A stretch of 35,028 bases of DNA from Desulfurococcaceae archaeon (GCA_020832985.1 JAJHRE010000009.1:1-35028); one strand, 5' to 3'; positions 15,156-24,476 are shown, counted from the stretch's first letter. Numbers and translations: made by a program. Notes: generated by a model from the letters alone, not told the origin.

Positions 15156-17363
15156 TCAACTCATTAACTCATTAAGTGAGTTCTCATACACGTTAACCAA
15201 CTCATCAACCTTAAGCTTAGTAAGTACGTGTCCGTCATAACTAATGACTAACTCATCACCTACTACCCTACCGATAACACCTACATCAACACCGTACTTC
15301 CTAGCTAGGTCAACCACGACGTCTAAGACCTCACTACCAACCTCGACTAAGTACCTAGCCTGAGTTTCAGAGAATAGTAATTCCTCATACCTACTACAAC
15401 CTCTATTAGGAACCTTACTTAAGTCTACGACAACACCTTTCAAACCCTTAATACACATCTCAGCTATAGCTACTGCAACACCACCTACGTCAACGTCATG
15501 TACTGCCTTAGCATAACCTAAACCTACTAACTCACTGATGAATCCAGCGTTACGTAACTCACTTGAAGGTCTTGGGAGTGGTACCTCACCTAACTCAAGA
15601 CCTAAGTGAACCTGTAGGAATTCAGTAGCACCTAACTCAGGGTATGTAGTACCTACAATTAATATTAAGTCGTCATCCTCCTTCAAATCCAACGTAACGA
15701 CATTCCTGATATTAGCTATGGTACCGACACCAACTATAGTAGCTACAGGTTTTACAGGTGAGTTCATGCTTAAGTCTTCATTATAGAAACTTACCTTACC
15801 ACCAACAACTGGTAGTTTAAGTTCTTGAGCCATCCATGAAATACCTTTAACCATCTCAGTAAAGTACCAGTAATGGTCGGGTTTCTCAGGATTACCTGCG
15901 TTAACCTCATCAACTATAGCTATGGGTTTAGAACCAACACTCACTAAATTCCTATAGCATTCCGCAACTGCGTTAGCAGCACCTCTAAACGGGTTTATAT
16001 ACGTATACCTAGGATTACCATCACCTTTAACAGCTATCCCTAAACCATCACCAACCTCAACTAATCTTAAGACTGCTGCATCCCCGTACCCAGGCTTAAC
16101 AACAGTCCTAATACCTACTTCGTAATCATATTGACTGTAGATCCATTCCTTAGACGCTATATTAGGTGATCTTAACATCTTAAGCATGAGTTTACGTAAG
16201 TCCTTAACTTCAGGGATATCAGTAATCCTGACCTCAACATTAAGTTCGTTGAAGTGTTTAGGGACTACCGCATCCCTTAACCTGATACGTGGTTTAGCTA
16301 ACGCCTTAGCAGGTACCTCAGCTACTAAATCACCTCTATAGTAAACCTTAATAACACCACTCCTATCCAGACTCCCTACGACGCTGTACTGAATCCCATA
16401 CTTCTCTAGCAGTTCCTGCACTACTTTAAGGTCATCCCTACTAACCACTAATAACATCCTCTCTTGACTTTCAGAAACTAGGATTTCCTCAGGTCTTAAG
16501 TCATGTTCTCTAAGGTGTAGGTTATCTAAAACTATAGTAGCTCCTAAGCCGTAATCAGCTGTTAACTCAGATACTGCTGTAGCTAAGCCACCACCACCTA
16601 AATCCTTAATATACTTAACAACACCTAAGTCAGTTATATCGACTATGAAGTCTATGATTAACTTCTCAATTAATGGGTTACCTACCTGAACAGCTGATAT
16701 GTTGTTGAGGTAGTCTTCAGAACTATCTAGTGGTTTAGACGCGAATGAACTACCTAGTAAGCCATCCCTACCTGTAGTATTACCTATGATTACTATTAAG
16801 TCATTAGCTTCAGGTACCTTATTAACCAACTTACTGATCTCGACGACCCCTACACATGCAACATTAACTAACGGGTACCTATTGTAGGCCTTATCAAACC
16901 ATGTCATACCAGAGACTACAGGGACCCCTATCCTATTCCCGTAATCACTTATCCCCTTAACTACGTTCTTAATCAACCAATCAGCATGTTGGTCTGTAGG
17001 GTCACCTAAGAATAACATATCAAGTAGAGCTATTGGTCTAGCACCTAACGTCAGGATATCCCTCACAATACCTCCTACACCAGTTGCAGCACCGTTGTAA
17101 GGGTCTACAGCTGATGGGTGATTATGACTCTCCATCTTGAACACTACTGCGTAGTTGTTGAATATCTTAACCGCTGGTGCGTCCCTACCAGGACCGATTA
17201 TTACGTCCTCACCATCACTAGGTAGTAGCTTAAGGTAGTACCTACTACTCTTATATGAGCAGTGCTCACTCCACTGAGCTTCAAACATGTTTAACTCTGC
17301 TTTAGTAGGCTCCCTACCTAAAATCCCGCGAATCTCAACTAACTCATCATTACTTAAAGGCAT
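15156..17363 (-). CDS. purL: Phosphoribosylformylglycinamidine synthase subunit PurL
   Basis: 735 residues, the small-type PurL that works with PurS and PurQ to turn FGAR, glutamine and ATP into FGAM. It contains EAQWSEHCSYKSSRYY near the N-terminus (catalytic His region), FKMESHNHPSAVDPYNGAATG, GGGLATAVSE, VKGDGNPRYTYINPFRGA and a second PurM-like half ending with HDVDVGGVAVAIAEM. ATG 17363 overlaps the purQ stop as TAATG with GGTTGGT as SD; two upstream codons (TTG 17369) are an unneeded extension. Typical length. Confidence 0.95.
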   Translation of the reverse strand: MPLSNDELVEIRGILGREPTKAELNMFEAQWSEHCSYKSSRYYLKLLPSDGEDVIIGPGRDAPAVKIFNNYAVVFKMESHNHPSAVDPYNGAATGVGGIVRDILTLGARPIALLDMLFLGDPTDQHADWLIKNVVKGISDYGNRIGVPVVSGMTWFDKAYNRYPLVNVACVGVVEISKLVNKVPEANDLIVIIGNTTGRDGLLGSSFASKPLDSSEDYLNNISAVQVGNPLIEKLIIDFIVDITDLGVVKYIKDLGGGGLATAVSELTADYGLGATIVLDNLHLREHDLRPEEILVSESQERMLLVVSRDDLKVVQELLEKYGIQYSVVGSLDRSGVIKVYYRGDLVAEVPAKALAKPRIRLRDAVVPKHFNELNVEVRITDIPEVKDLRKLMLKMLRSPNIASKEWIYSQYDYEVGIRTVVKPGYGDAAVLRLVEVGDGLGIAVKGDGNPRYTYINPFRGAANAVAECYRNLVSVGSKPIAIVDEVNAGNPEKPDHYWYFTEMVKGISWMAQELKLPVVGGKVSFYNEDLSMNSPVKPVATIVGVGTIANIRNVVTLDLKEDDDLILIVGTTYPELGATEFLQVHLGLELGEVPLPRPSSELRNAGFISELVGLGYAKAVHDVDVGGVAVAIAEMCIKGLKGVVVDLSKVPNRGCSRYEELLFSETQARYLVEVGSEVLDVVVDLARKYGVDVGVIGRVVGDELVISYDGHVLTKLKVDELVNVYENSLNELMS

Positions 17364-18022
17364 TACCAACCAACCCTTAAACTCTCACCTATGCTAAGCC
17401 ATATGTGTAGACCCCCACATGAACGACCTCTAGGGACTAACTCAGACTCAGCAGCCCTCTCTGGATGAGGCATTAAACCTAAAACAATACCGTCATCTGA
17501 GGCTATACCTGCTATATCGTAAGCACTACCGTTAGGATTACCTACGTACTTAATTAACGGCTTCCCAGAAACTACATCCTCACTCTCTATGTAGTAACGT
17601 CCCTCACCATGAGCTATAGGCATATCAGTGGTTAAGCCTTCAGGTACTAGCTTAAGCCAAGGACCCCTTGGATTATAAAACCTAACCTTAACCCACCTAC
17701 ATATGAACCTACATGAGTTATTCTGAAGTAGAGTACCTGGTAATACCTCAGCCTCAGTAAGTATTTGAAAACCATTACATATACCTAGAACTGGTAATCC
17801 ATTACGTATACCCTCACGAATTTCATCTAAGACCTTACTCCTAGCGGCTATAGCTCCAGCCCTAAGCCAATCACCGTAACTAAAACCTCCAGGTATTACG
17901 ACAGCGTCCCAAGGACCTACCCTGAAATCCGTAAACCACACTGATGATGCCTCCAGCTTAGACACTCTACGCAACACCCACACAACATCTAAGTCACAGT
18001 TAGTTCCAGGGAACTTAATCAC
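17363..18022 (-). CDS. purQ: Phosphoribosylformylglycinamidine synthase, glutaminase subunit PurQ
   Basis: Class I glutamine amidotransferase supplying ammonia to PurL. From GTG 18022 the product is 219 residues: nucleophile C82 in VLGICNGFQ, and H186/E188 in LMPHPE. The substrate-side motif IPGGFSYGDWLRAGAIA is typical of PurQ. The family's first beta strand (usually xVAVIxFPGTNCD) is cut by this start to MIKFPGTNCD; the preceding in-frame codons do read RVAV. The only upstream candidates before a TGA are GTT 18028 and CTG 18037, so the true start may be non-canonical. It overlaps purL by 1 nt, and its first codon is 8 nt past the purS stop. Confidence 0.93.
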   Translation of the reverse strand: MIKFPGTNCDLDVVWVLRRVSKLEASSVWFTDFRVGPWDAVVIPGGFSYGDWLRAGAIAARSKVLDEIREGIRNGLPVLGICNGFQILTEAEVLPGTLLQNNSCRFICRWVKVRFYNPRGPWLKLVPEGLTTDMPIAHGEGRYYIESEDVVSGKPLIKYVGNPNGSAYDIAGIASDDGIVLGLMPHPERAAESELVPRGRSCGGLHIWLSIGESLRVGW

Positions 18023-18029
18023 TGCAACC

Positions 18030-18281
18030 CTAGGCAGATAACCTCACCTTAATATCGTGGACAACTGGGTTGTAGATCCTTAACTTATAGCATATATCCC
18101 TAACGTAGTTTAACGCTTCCTCAGGTGTTTGAGAATCAACTAAGAACTCTAGGTACTTACCAGACCTTACATCCTTAACGTTAGCATACCCCCTCCTACT
18201 TATCAATTCCTTATGGATTGTCTCTCCTTCAGGGTCCCTAACACTTCTCTTATTAGTTATTACGACCTCAACTACGTACAT
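18030..18281 (-). CDS. purS: Phosphoribosylformylglycinamidine synthase subunit PurS
   Basis: 83 residues, the normal size of PurS, which bridges PurL and PurQ in the FGAM synthase complex. The pattern fits: a first strand MYVVEVVITNKRSVRDPEG (the 'DPEG' turn is a family hallmark, followed by a helix) and the later strand-helix EFLVDSQTPEEALNYVRDIC. ATG 18281 lies 10 nt inside the purC 3' end. Confidence 0.94.
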   Translation of the reverse strand: MYVVEVVITNKRSVRDPEGETIHKELISRRGYANVKDVRSGKYLEFLVDSQTPEEALNYVRDICYKLRIYNPVVHDIKVRLSA

Positions 18282-19003
18282 CTAAAACCCACGTTAATAC
18301 CTAACCTACGTGCAAGTGTTGAGTATGCTATGATTAAATCCTCAACACTACCTCCCTTCCTAAAAACCTCCTTATCTAGGTGTCTCCCCTCAGCATCGAT
18401 AACCCTGATAGTATCACCACTAATCTCATCAGCAACTAATAACCTCCCATTAGCATCCCTCCCAAACTCTAACTTAAAGTCGACTAAGGTTAAACCATAC
18501 CTAACCAACTCACTACTTAAGACCTCATTAACACGTAGTGATACCTCATTAACAGTATTAAGCTCCTCCCCACTCATCAAACCAGTATTGAGTATATCCT
18601 CAGGAAGTATTAGAGGGTCATGTAGTTCATCACTCTTATAATGGTACTCAACAATAGGCTTACCCAACTTAGAAAGTGGTTTATAAAGCGGTAACCTCTT
18701 AATTAAACTACCGTAAGCATAATTACGTACTATAACCTCTACAGGAACCATCTTAAGCCTCCTAACAGTAAGTACCCTCCCACCATCATAACCTATGAAG
18801 TGAGTGTTAACACCTCTAGATTCAAGAAGTCTAAAGAAGAAAGCACTTAAAGCAGCATTCAACACACCCTTACCAGGAGCTTGAGAAACCTTAACACCAT
18901 CTAAAGCTGTAACAACATCCTTAAACTCCATCAACAACGTATTTTCATCTTTTACATAAACACGTTTAGCTTTCCCCTCATACAATAACTGACCACCGAG
19001 CAT
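18272..19003 (-). CDS. purC: SAICAR synthetase
   Basis: 243 residues. It ligates CAIR and aspartate to SAICAR with ATP. Family motifs: LLYEGKAKRVY at the N-terminus (residues 5-15, glycine-rich ATP loop), VPVEVIVRNYAYGS, LTLVDFKLEFGRD and ADEISGDTIRVID. Normal length. It is the first gene of the 12.7-kb purine operon; its ATG is 36 nt from a strong TATA box, with GTGATTTGA just upstream as a weak SD. Downstream genes overlap or nearly touch, so this promoter probably drives all eleven genes. Confidence 0.95.
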   Translation of the reverse strand: MLGGQLLYEGKAKRVYVKDENTLLMEFKDVVTALDGVKVSQAPGKGVLNAALSAFFFRLLESRGVNTHFIGYDGGRVLTVRRLKMVPVEVIVRNYAYGSLIKRLPLYKPLSKLGKPIVEYHYKSDELHDPLILPEDILNTGLMSGEELNTVNEVSLRVNEVLSSELVRYGLTLVDFKLEFGRDANGRLLVADEISGDTIRVIDAEGRHLDKEVFRKGGSVEDLIIAYSTLARRLGINVGFRCT

Positions 19004-19034
19004 TCAAATCACAAATTTACTTACTCAAGATATA

Positions 19035-19043
19035 CTTATAAAT
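19035..19043 (-). promoter_or_regulatory. TATA box of the purine operon
   Basis: ATTTATAAG on the minus strand is centred 36 nt upstream of the purC ATG. The same nonamer occurs at the same distance from the proposed ATT start of the sugar nucleotidyltransferase gene. The 257-nt gap to the next gene (19004-19260) is AT-rich; I found no RNA gene or second ORF in it. Confidence 0.7.
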
Positions 19044-19260
19044 TTAACTTTAGTTCAACCCTAACGTATATTAACATTATTATGTAGAATATTAATTCTT
19101 AAATAATTTTTACATAAATATGTTAACTTAACACCCTAGAAACTATGACTGATGCTATTATGGTGTAGAACTAATTTAATTGAAGATAATTACTGCTGAG
19201 GTCTGATGTAGAGTAAGTATTGGTGGAAATTAAGTTAGAGGTTGTTTGCTGTGTTTTTGA

Positions 19261-20655
19261 TTATATAATCCCTAATTTATGGAGTACTCCCCTACCTGCT
19301 AAGACTCCAGTAGCTGAGGCTACGTTAATACCTCTTGAGAGTCCTGCACCATCGCCTGCTACGAATATGTTCTCGATAGTTGTCTCTAAGAACCTATTAA
19401 CTACTGCTCTAACACTATAGTACTTTATCTCAGGTGCGTATATTAGTGTTTGGGATGAGGCTACACCAGGTATTATACTATCTAGTCTTTGAAGTCCTTC
19501 AATAATGTTTGTTAGTACTCTATAAGGTAATGCCATAGATATATCCCCAGGTGTTACGTCCTTAAGTGTTGGTCTTATAGAACTCCTGTTAATCCTATCC
19601 CAGGTACTCCTCCTACCAGCCTCTAAATCACTAAACCTCTGAATCAGTGGTTTACCACCGCCTAACTTCGTAGACAGCCTAGCTATACTCTTCCCGTAAT
19701 CTATAGTGTCTTCTAATGGGTTAGTCAACCTAACAGTAGAGAGTAATGCGAAGTTAGTGTTCCCGCTATGCCTATCACTATAGGACTCACCGTTAACACC
19801 TACTGTCCCGTCATCGTAGACCTCCTTCAGCACATAACCTCCGGGGTTGGTACAGAACGTCCTTACCTTATCATCGAATGCCTTAGTATACATCACTATC
19901 TTAGGATCCCTAACAACTCTAGTAACCTCATCCATAACTACTGACTGAACCTCAACCCTAACACCAACGTCTAGAGGTCCTGGGAGGACTGCAATACCTA
20001 ACTTCTTAGTGATGTTTGAGAACCACTCAGCCCCAGACCTACCAGTAGCTAATATCAAGTACCTACATACTAACTCACCATTACTTGTCTTGACTACGAA
20101 CCTACCACCACTACCTACTATGTCGTGGGCTTCAGTATTAGTCACTACCTTAATACCCCTACCCTCGAGGTATTTAGTGAAGTTCTCAATAACTTCTATA
20201 GCCCTCTCACTCCCTATATGACGTTGTTTTATTGGGATGAAGGTAGCTCCAGCCTTAATAGCCCTCTTCTCTAAAACCTCTACCATCTCAGGGTCAGGGG
20301 TATATAGCTTAGAACCACTACTGAACTTCACCACTACATCATCTACATACTTAATCAACTCCTCAGCAACTTCCCAACTACCTACTAACTCATGTAGCTC
20401 ACCACCTATATCAGGTCTTAAGTTTATTAGGAAGCTACTTAACGCACCAGCACCGCCGATACCGTTAAGTACTAAACATGGCTTACAATACATACACTTA
20501 CCAGTATGTATTAACGGGCACTTCCTCACCGTAGCTCTAGGACCTTTATCGATCAGGACAACTCTTAAGTCCTTACCACCCTTCTCAACTATTTCATAGG
20601 CTGAGAACAGCCCTGCAGGACCCCCACCAACTATCGCTACATCACATTCGATGAT
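19261..20655 (-). CDS. FAD-dependent dehydrogenase (COG2509-like), apparent ATC start
   Basis: 464 residues if started at ATC 20655. The FAD motif [18 protein letters not shown] (residues 5-22) is intact but lies upstream of the first canonical start, GTG 20529 (codon 43), and just after two in-frame TGA codons, so no ATG/GTG/TTG can start the full protein. The SD GGAGGTGAT ends 5 nt before the ATC. Further motifs: a Cys cluster [15 protein letters not shown] (C46, C54, C57, C60), [12 protein letters not shown], and C-terminal [18 protein letters not shown]. This matches COG2509 flavoproteins of unknown substrate. Co-transcribed with purA (start 7 nt past its stop). Alternative: an ATG at 20660 with one extra base (ATGAACT rather than ATGACT). 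Confidence 0.8.
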   Translation of the reverse strand: MIECDVAIVGGGPAGLFSAYEIVEKGGKDLRVVLIDKGPRATVRKCPLIHTGKCMYCKPCLVLNGIGGAGALSSFLINLRPDIGGELHELVGSWEVAEELIKYVDDVVVKFSSGSKLYTPDPEMVEVLEKRAIKAGATFIPIKQRHIGSERAIEVIENFTKYLEGRGIKVVTNTEAHDIVGSGGRFVVKTSNGELVCRYLILATGRSGAEWFSNITKKLGIAVLPGPLDVGVRVEVQSVVMDEVTRVVRDPKIVMYTKAFDDKVRTFCTNPGGYVLKEVYDDGTVGVNGESYSDRHSGNTNFALLSTVRLTNPLEDTIDYGKSIARLSTKLGGGKPLIQRFSDLEAGRRSTWDRINRSSIRPTLKDVTPGDISMALPYRVLTNIIEGLQRLDSIIPGVASSQTLIYAPEIKYYSVRAVVNRFLETTIENIFVAGDGAGLSRGINVASATGVLAGRGVLHKLGII

Positions 20656-20661
20656 AGTTCA

Positions 20662-21699
20662 TCACCTCCTAAGAGATCCGAAGACATCCTTCCTACGGTC
20701 TACCATAGCCTCAACCTCCTCACCAGTACCTACTAGAGTCACAGGTACCTTAAGTACTTCCTCAACCTCCTCCACCCACTTCCTAGCCTCCCTAGGTAAC
20801 TTACCCCACTCCCTAACATTCTGTGCATCCCTAAACAATACATCAATCTTAGTTATAGCTACTTGAGTTGCTGAGTTTATAGTTACAGCCCTCCTAGCTA
20901 ACTCATAATTAAATGGTGCAGCCCTCCTAACCCTACCAGTTACTGAGGCCTTCTCAAGAAATCCGAACTTAACTATATCATCATAGCTTAACTCATTAGG
21001 TAGTGGGCCCTCACCAACCCTAGTTACGTACGACTTAAAAACTACTAAGACATCATCAACTTTCTTAGGACCTAACCCAACCTCACTTAAAACCCCTGAA
21101 GCTGATGTATCCCTACTCGTTACGTATGGGTAGGTACCGAAGTATAGGCTGAGGTATAATCCTTGAGTACCCTCTATCAAGACCTCCTCACCCCTATCAA
21201 CAGCCTCATTAACCTCTAAAGCAACGTCCCTCAAGTAATTCTTAAGTTCCCCATAATCTCTAGCTAACTTAAGCACCCTCCTAACCCTATCAGCCATAGC
21301 CGCACCAACACCTTGTTTAGTACTCCCAATTAAGCTCATAACCTCATCACCTCTCTCCCTCATGACATGCTCATCAGTTATAACTCCAGTGTTAAAGTCT
21401 ACGAACACCCTACCATCACATTCAGCCTCCCTAACCTCGTTAAAGAATACTGGGATGCTTATTAAAGCACCTGCAGGTATATAGAGCCTACATAACTTAT
21501 GGAGGAATGCTGAGGGTATACTCCTTAACTTCCAAGTCCTACCACGGTACGTAACTGTATGCCCAGCATTAATACTTCCAGTCCTAACAGCTACTGAAGG
21601 CTTAATACTTAAACCTAGATACGCAGCTACCTTACCCTTACCCTCATCACCGAAGAACCCACCAACTACTACTGTTACCGGCGTAATATCCCTCAACAT
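20662..21699 (-). CDS. purA: Adenylosuccinate synthetase (compact archaeal type)
   Basis: 345 residues from ATG 21699; the frame extends to GTG 21744 without conservation. It converts IMP, aspartate and GTP to adenylosuccinate, the first step of the AMP branch. The P-loop-like GGFFGDEGKGK (13-23), INAGHTV (43-49), TKQGVGAAMADRV and EGTQGLYLSLYFGTYPYVTS are PurA signatures. The length is that of archaeal PurA, about 80-100 residues shorter than bacterial enzymes. The start is not certain: a TATA-like TTTTAAATT at 21713-21721 is too close to this ATG for a standard leader. It diverges from a phosphoribosyltransferase gene and is followed by the FAD dehydrogenase. Confidence 0.92.
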   Translation of the reverse strand: MLRDITPVTVVVGGFFGDEGKGKVAAYLGLSIKPSVAVRTGSINAGHTVTYRGRTWKLRSIPSAFLHKLCRLYIPAGALISIPVFFNEVREAECDGRVFVDFNTGVITDEHVMRERGDEVMSLIGSTKQGVGAAMADRVRRVLKLARDYGELKNYLRDVALEVNEAVDRGEEVLIEGTQGLYLSLYFGTYPYVTSRDTSASGVLSEVGLGPKKVDDVLVVFKSYVTRVGEGPLPNELSYDDIVKFGFLEKASVTGRVRRAAPFNYELARRAVTINSATQVAITKIDVLFRDAQNVREWGKLPREARKWVEEVEEVLKVPVTLVGTGEEVEAMVDRRKDVFGSLRR

Positions 21700-21743
21700 G
21701 TAGGAATTACTGAATTTAAAACTAACGTACCCCTCAGTAATCA

Positions 21744-21752
21744 CTTATTAAG
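21744..21752 (+). promoter_or_regulatory. TATA box of the phosphoribosyltransferase gene
   Basis: CTTATTAAG is centred 37 nt upstream of GTG 21785. The predicted short leader contains GGTG 5 nt before the start. Confidence 0.5.
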
Positions 21753-21759
21753 GCCTTAA
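21748..21759. promoter_or_regulatory. 12-bp perfect palindrome between purA and a phosphoribosyltransferase
   Basis: TTAAGGCCTTAA lies in the 85-nt divergent intergenic region and overlaps the TATA-like CTTATTAAG of the plus-strand gene. The placement would let one factor control both purine genes. It may be chance, as AT-rich half-sites are common here. Confidence 0.4.
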
Positions 21760-21784
21760 CTAATGAGTATCGTAAGGTGTTAAA

Positions 21785-22375
21785 GTGGTTAGGTTCCTAA
21801 CCCTATCATGGAATGACATAATGAGTCTAACCATTAAATTATCCTTTAAGTTGATTGAGTCTAACTACCTACCAGATACCTTAGTAGGTATTTTAAGAGG
21901 TGGTTGGATAATCACTAGATTATTAAGTGATTTCTTAAGTATAGATTCTGTCGACGTCGTAGGTGTTAAATTCTATAAAGGTGTTGAGGAACGTCATGAG
22001 AAGCCTGTAGTAACACACCCACTAATATCTGATGTAAGTGGTAAGAAGGTGTTGATAGTTGATGACGTAGCTGATAGTGGTAGGACACTACAAACAGCTG
22101 TAGAGTTAGTACAGCTATACAACCCTAAAGAAGTTAGAACTGCATCATTATATGTGAAGCCTTGGTCAGTAATAGTACCTGACTACTACGTATCTAAGAC
22201 AGACGCCTGGATAGTATTTCCTTGGGAGTATGCTGAGACTTTAAGGAATTTAATGAGGTCTAGAGGGGTACTACCACGTAAGGATGAGTTACTACTAATA
22301 GCTGATGAGGTAGGTCTAAAGGGTTATGAATTTATAGATGACCTCGTAAGCCTCGTAATAACCAACATTAAATAA
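21785..22375 (+). CDS. Purine-type phosphoribosyltransferase (Hpt/XGPRT-like)
   Basis: 196 residues, type I phosphoribosyltransferase related to COG2236 xanthine/hypoxanthine-guanine enzymes. LPDTLVGILRGGWIITRLLSDF (29-50) carries the PPi loop RGG; VLIVDDVADSGRTLQTA (89-105) is the PRPP-binding loop with the two acidic residues. The C-terminal WIVFPWEYAETLRNL is the typical end that stacks on the base. It probably salvages hypoxanthine, guanine or xanthine to nucleotides, which fits its place next to purA; base specificity cannot be read from sequence. Confidence 0.82.
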   Translation: MVRFLTLSWNDIMSLTIKLSFKLIESNYLPDTLVGILRGGWIITRLLSDFLSIDSVDVVGVKFYKGVEERHEKPVVTHPLISDVSGKKVLIVDDVADSGRTLQTAVELVQLYNPKEVRTASLYVKPWSVIVPDYYVSKTDAWIVFPWEYAETLRNLMRSRGVLPRKDELLLIADEVGLKGYEFIDDLVSLVITNIK

Positions 22376-22386
22376 TCAAACCTAAG

Positions 22387-22394
22387 GTTTAAAT
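22387..22394 (+). promoter_or_regulatory. TATA box of the formate dehydrogenase operon
   Basis: GTTTAAAT is centred 36 nt upstream of TTG 22427. The leader holds GAGAGGTG, and the spacing favours TTG 22427 over TTG 22412. Confidence 0.55.
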
Positions 22395-22426
22395 GGGTGT
22401 AGTCTCTAGTATTGAGAGGTGTTAAC

Positions 22427-24472
22427 TTGAGTGAGAAACTCACACCAGTGATATGCCCTTACTGTGGAGTTGGTTGTGGGTTCTTCATAAAATCACGTAA
22501 CGGTAAGTACGTAGGTATTGAGTACAACTATGAACACCCAGTTAATAAAGGTAGTTTATGCCCTAAAGCTAACGACTTATCATTCCTTAACTCACCTGAT
22601 AGGCTTAGGAAACCTCTTAAGAAGACTGAGAATGGTTTTGTAGAGATTAGTTGGAGGGATGCTGTTAAGGAGGTTGCTAGTAGGATTAAGGAAGTCGTTA
22701 AGACCTACGGGCCTGACTCAGTAGCGTTCATGGCTAGTGCTAAATGTTTTAATGAGGAGAACTACCTACTACAGAAGTTAGCTAGGGTCTTAGGCACTAA
22801 TAACGTCGACCACTGTGCTAGGTTGTGTCACGCACCAACGTTAATAGGTATGGGTAGAGTTACTGGTGTAGGAGCTCTAACAGCTACTTTCGAGGACATA
22901 GGTAACTCTGAAGTAATAGTTATCTGGGGTTCTAACCCAGCTGAGACATACCCAGTCCTTATGGGTCAGTACATACTTAAGGCTAAGAGTAGGGGGGCTA
23001 AGGTAATAGTTGTAGGTCCTGTCAAGACCAGGACTGCGTGGTTCTCAGACATATTCGTCCCGATTAGACCGGGTACTGATATAGCTGTAGCTAACGCTAT
23101 GATGAACATAATCATTAGTGAAGGCCTATACGATAAGGAATTCGTTGAGAGACGTGTTGAAGGTTTTGATAAGTTGGTAGAGGTTGTTAGGAAGTATACA
23201 CCGGAATTAGCTGAGAGTATTAGTGGTGCTTCAGCATTCATTATAAGGCAGGCAGTATATACCATGGCCTCAAGTAGGAAGGGATCGCTCCTATGGTCTA
23301 TGGGGGTAACACAACATATCGTAGGTTATAGGAACGTACTTGCGTTAGCTACGTTAGCAGCACTACTCGGTTGGTACGGTAAGCCAGGTACATGTGTTGG
23401 TGGTTTAAGAGGTCAGAATAACGTCCAAGGAGCTTGTGATATGGGTGCGTTGGCTGAGTTCCTACCAGGTTATGTTAGAGTTACTGATGATGTCGGTAGG
23501 TCTAGGATAGCTAGTTTATGGGGTGTTAATGAGTTACCAAGTAATGTAGGGCTTACAGTCCCCTGTATATTCCGTGAGGCTGAGAGTGGTAAGATTAAAG
23601 CTATCTACGTAATGGGTGAGAATCCAGTAGTGAGTGAGCCTAATAGCACACACGTTATTGAGGGTTTAAAGAAGGTTGAGTTCTTAGTAGTTCAGGATAT
23701 ATTCCTGACTGAGACTGCTGAACATGCAGATATAATCTTACCAGCAGCTGCTTGGGCTGAGAAGGAGGGTAGCTTCACAAATAGTGAGAGGAGGGTTCAG
23801 TGGTCTTTTAAAGCTTTAGAACCTCCAGGTGAGGCTAGACCAGACCTACACATAATAGTCGACCTAGCTAAGGAGTTAGGCTTAGAGAGGTACTTCCCAT
23901 ACACAACCCCTGAGGAGGTATTACTAGAGATTAATAAGGTCATACCCTCCTACGCAGGAATAACACCTGATAGGTTGAAACGTACTTTAGGTGGTATCGT
24001 ATGGCCTTGCCCTACACCAGAACATAACGGTACTCAAGTACTCCACGTAGATAGGTTTAGAACACCTACAGGTAAGTTCATGATAATACCTGTAGAACAT
24101 CAACCACCGGCTGAGGTACCTGATGATGAGTACCCACTAATACTAACGACTCATAGGGTTGTAGGGATATACCATACTAACACAATGACTGGTAGGTCAG
24201 CATCTGTAAGTAAGCGTTGGCCTGAGGCTGAAGCCTTAATCAACCAGTCAACAGCTAGTAGGTACGGCTTAAAGAACGGTGATGTAGTGAAGGTCGTTAC
24301 TAGGAGGGGTGAGTACGTAGTGAAGGTCAGAATAAGTAATAGTGTGATCGACGGTGTCATCTCAGTACCGTGGCATTGGGGAGCTAATAAAGTAACTAAC
24401 GACGCTCTAGACCCTGAAGCAAGTACACCTGAAGCTAAGGTATGTGCGTGTAAGGTAGTGAGGTTGGGGTGA
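22427..24472 (+). CDS. fdhA: Formate dehydrogenase catalytic (Mo/W bis-MGD) subunit
   Basis: 681 residues from TTG 22427. Molybdopterin oxidoreductase of the FdhF type: an N-terminal 4Fe-4S set (C10, C13, C17, C45 in CPYCGVGC and GSLCPKAND), then NNVDHCARLCHAPT, where C134 is the metal ligand that is Sec in some enzymes (here TGT, so Cys). GGLRGQNNVQGACDMG, ADIILPAAAWAEKEGSFTNSERRVQ-type residues and the C-terminal MGD-binding domain with HTNTMTGRS follow. It interconverts formate and CO2. No Tat signal and no membrane subunit, so it is probably cytoplasmic. It overlaps nothing but lies 4 nt before its Fe-S subunit. Two of the purine enzymes upstream need formate. Confidence 0.88.
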   Translation: MSEKLTPVICPYCGVGCGFFIKSRNGKYVGIEYNYEHPVNKGSLCPKANDLSFLNSPDRLRKPLKKTENGFVEISWRDAVKEVASRIKEVVKTYGPDSVAFMASAKCFNEENYLLQKLARVLGTNNVDHCARLCHAPTLIGMGRVTGVGALTATFEDIGNSEVIVIWGSNPAETYPVLMGQYILKAKSRGAKVIVVGPVKTRTAWFSDIFVPIRPGTDIAVANAMMNIIISEGLYDKEFVERRVEGFDKLVEVVRKYTPELAESISGASAFIIRQAVYTMASSRKGSLLWSMGVTQHIVGYRNVLALATLAALLGWYGKPGTCVGGLRGQNNVQGACDMGALAEFLPGYVRVTDDVGRSRIASLWGVNELPSNVGLTVPCIFREAESGKIKAIYVMGENPVVSEPNSTHVIEGLKKVEFLVVQDIFLTETAEHADIILPAAAWAEKEGSFTNSERRVQWSFKALEPPGEARPDLHIIVDLAKELGLERYFPYTTPEEVLLEINKVIPSYAGITPDRLKRTLGGIVWPCPTPEHNGTQVLHVDRFRTPTGKFMIIPVEHQPPAEVPDDEYPLILTTHRVVGIYHTNTMTGRSASVSKRWPEAEALINQSTASRYGLKNGDVVKVVTRRGEYVVKVRISNSVIDGVISVPWHWGANKVTNDALDPEASTPEAKVCACKVVRLG

Positions 24473-24476
24473 CCTT

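Noticed and set aside
19140-19215. Possible C/D-box small RNA (CTGATG and CTGA motifs)
   Set aside because: The C and D boxes are incomplete and the spacing between them (about 45 nt) does not fit archaeal C/D RNAs.
22820-22850. Selenocysteine in formate dehydrogenase
   Set aside because: The catalytic position (residue 134) is encoded by TGT, a normal Cys codon.
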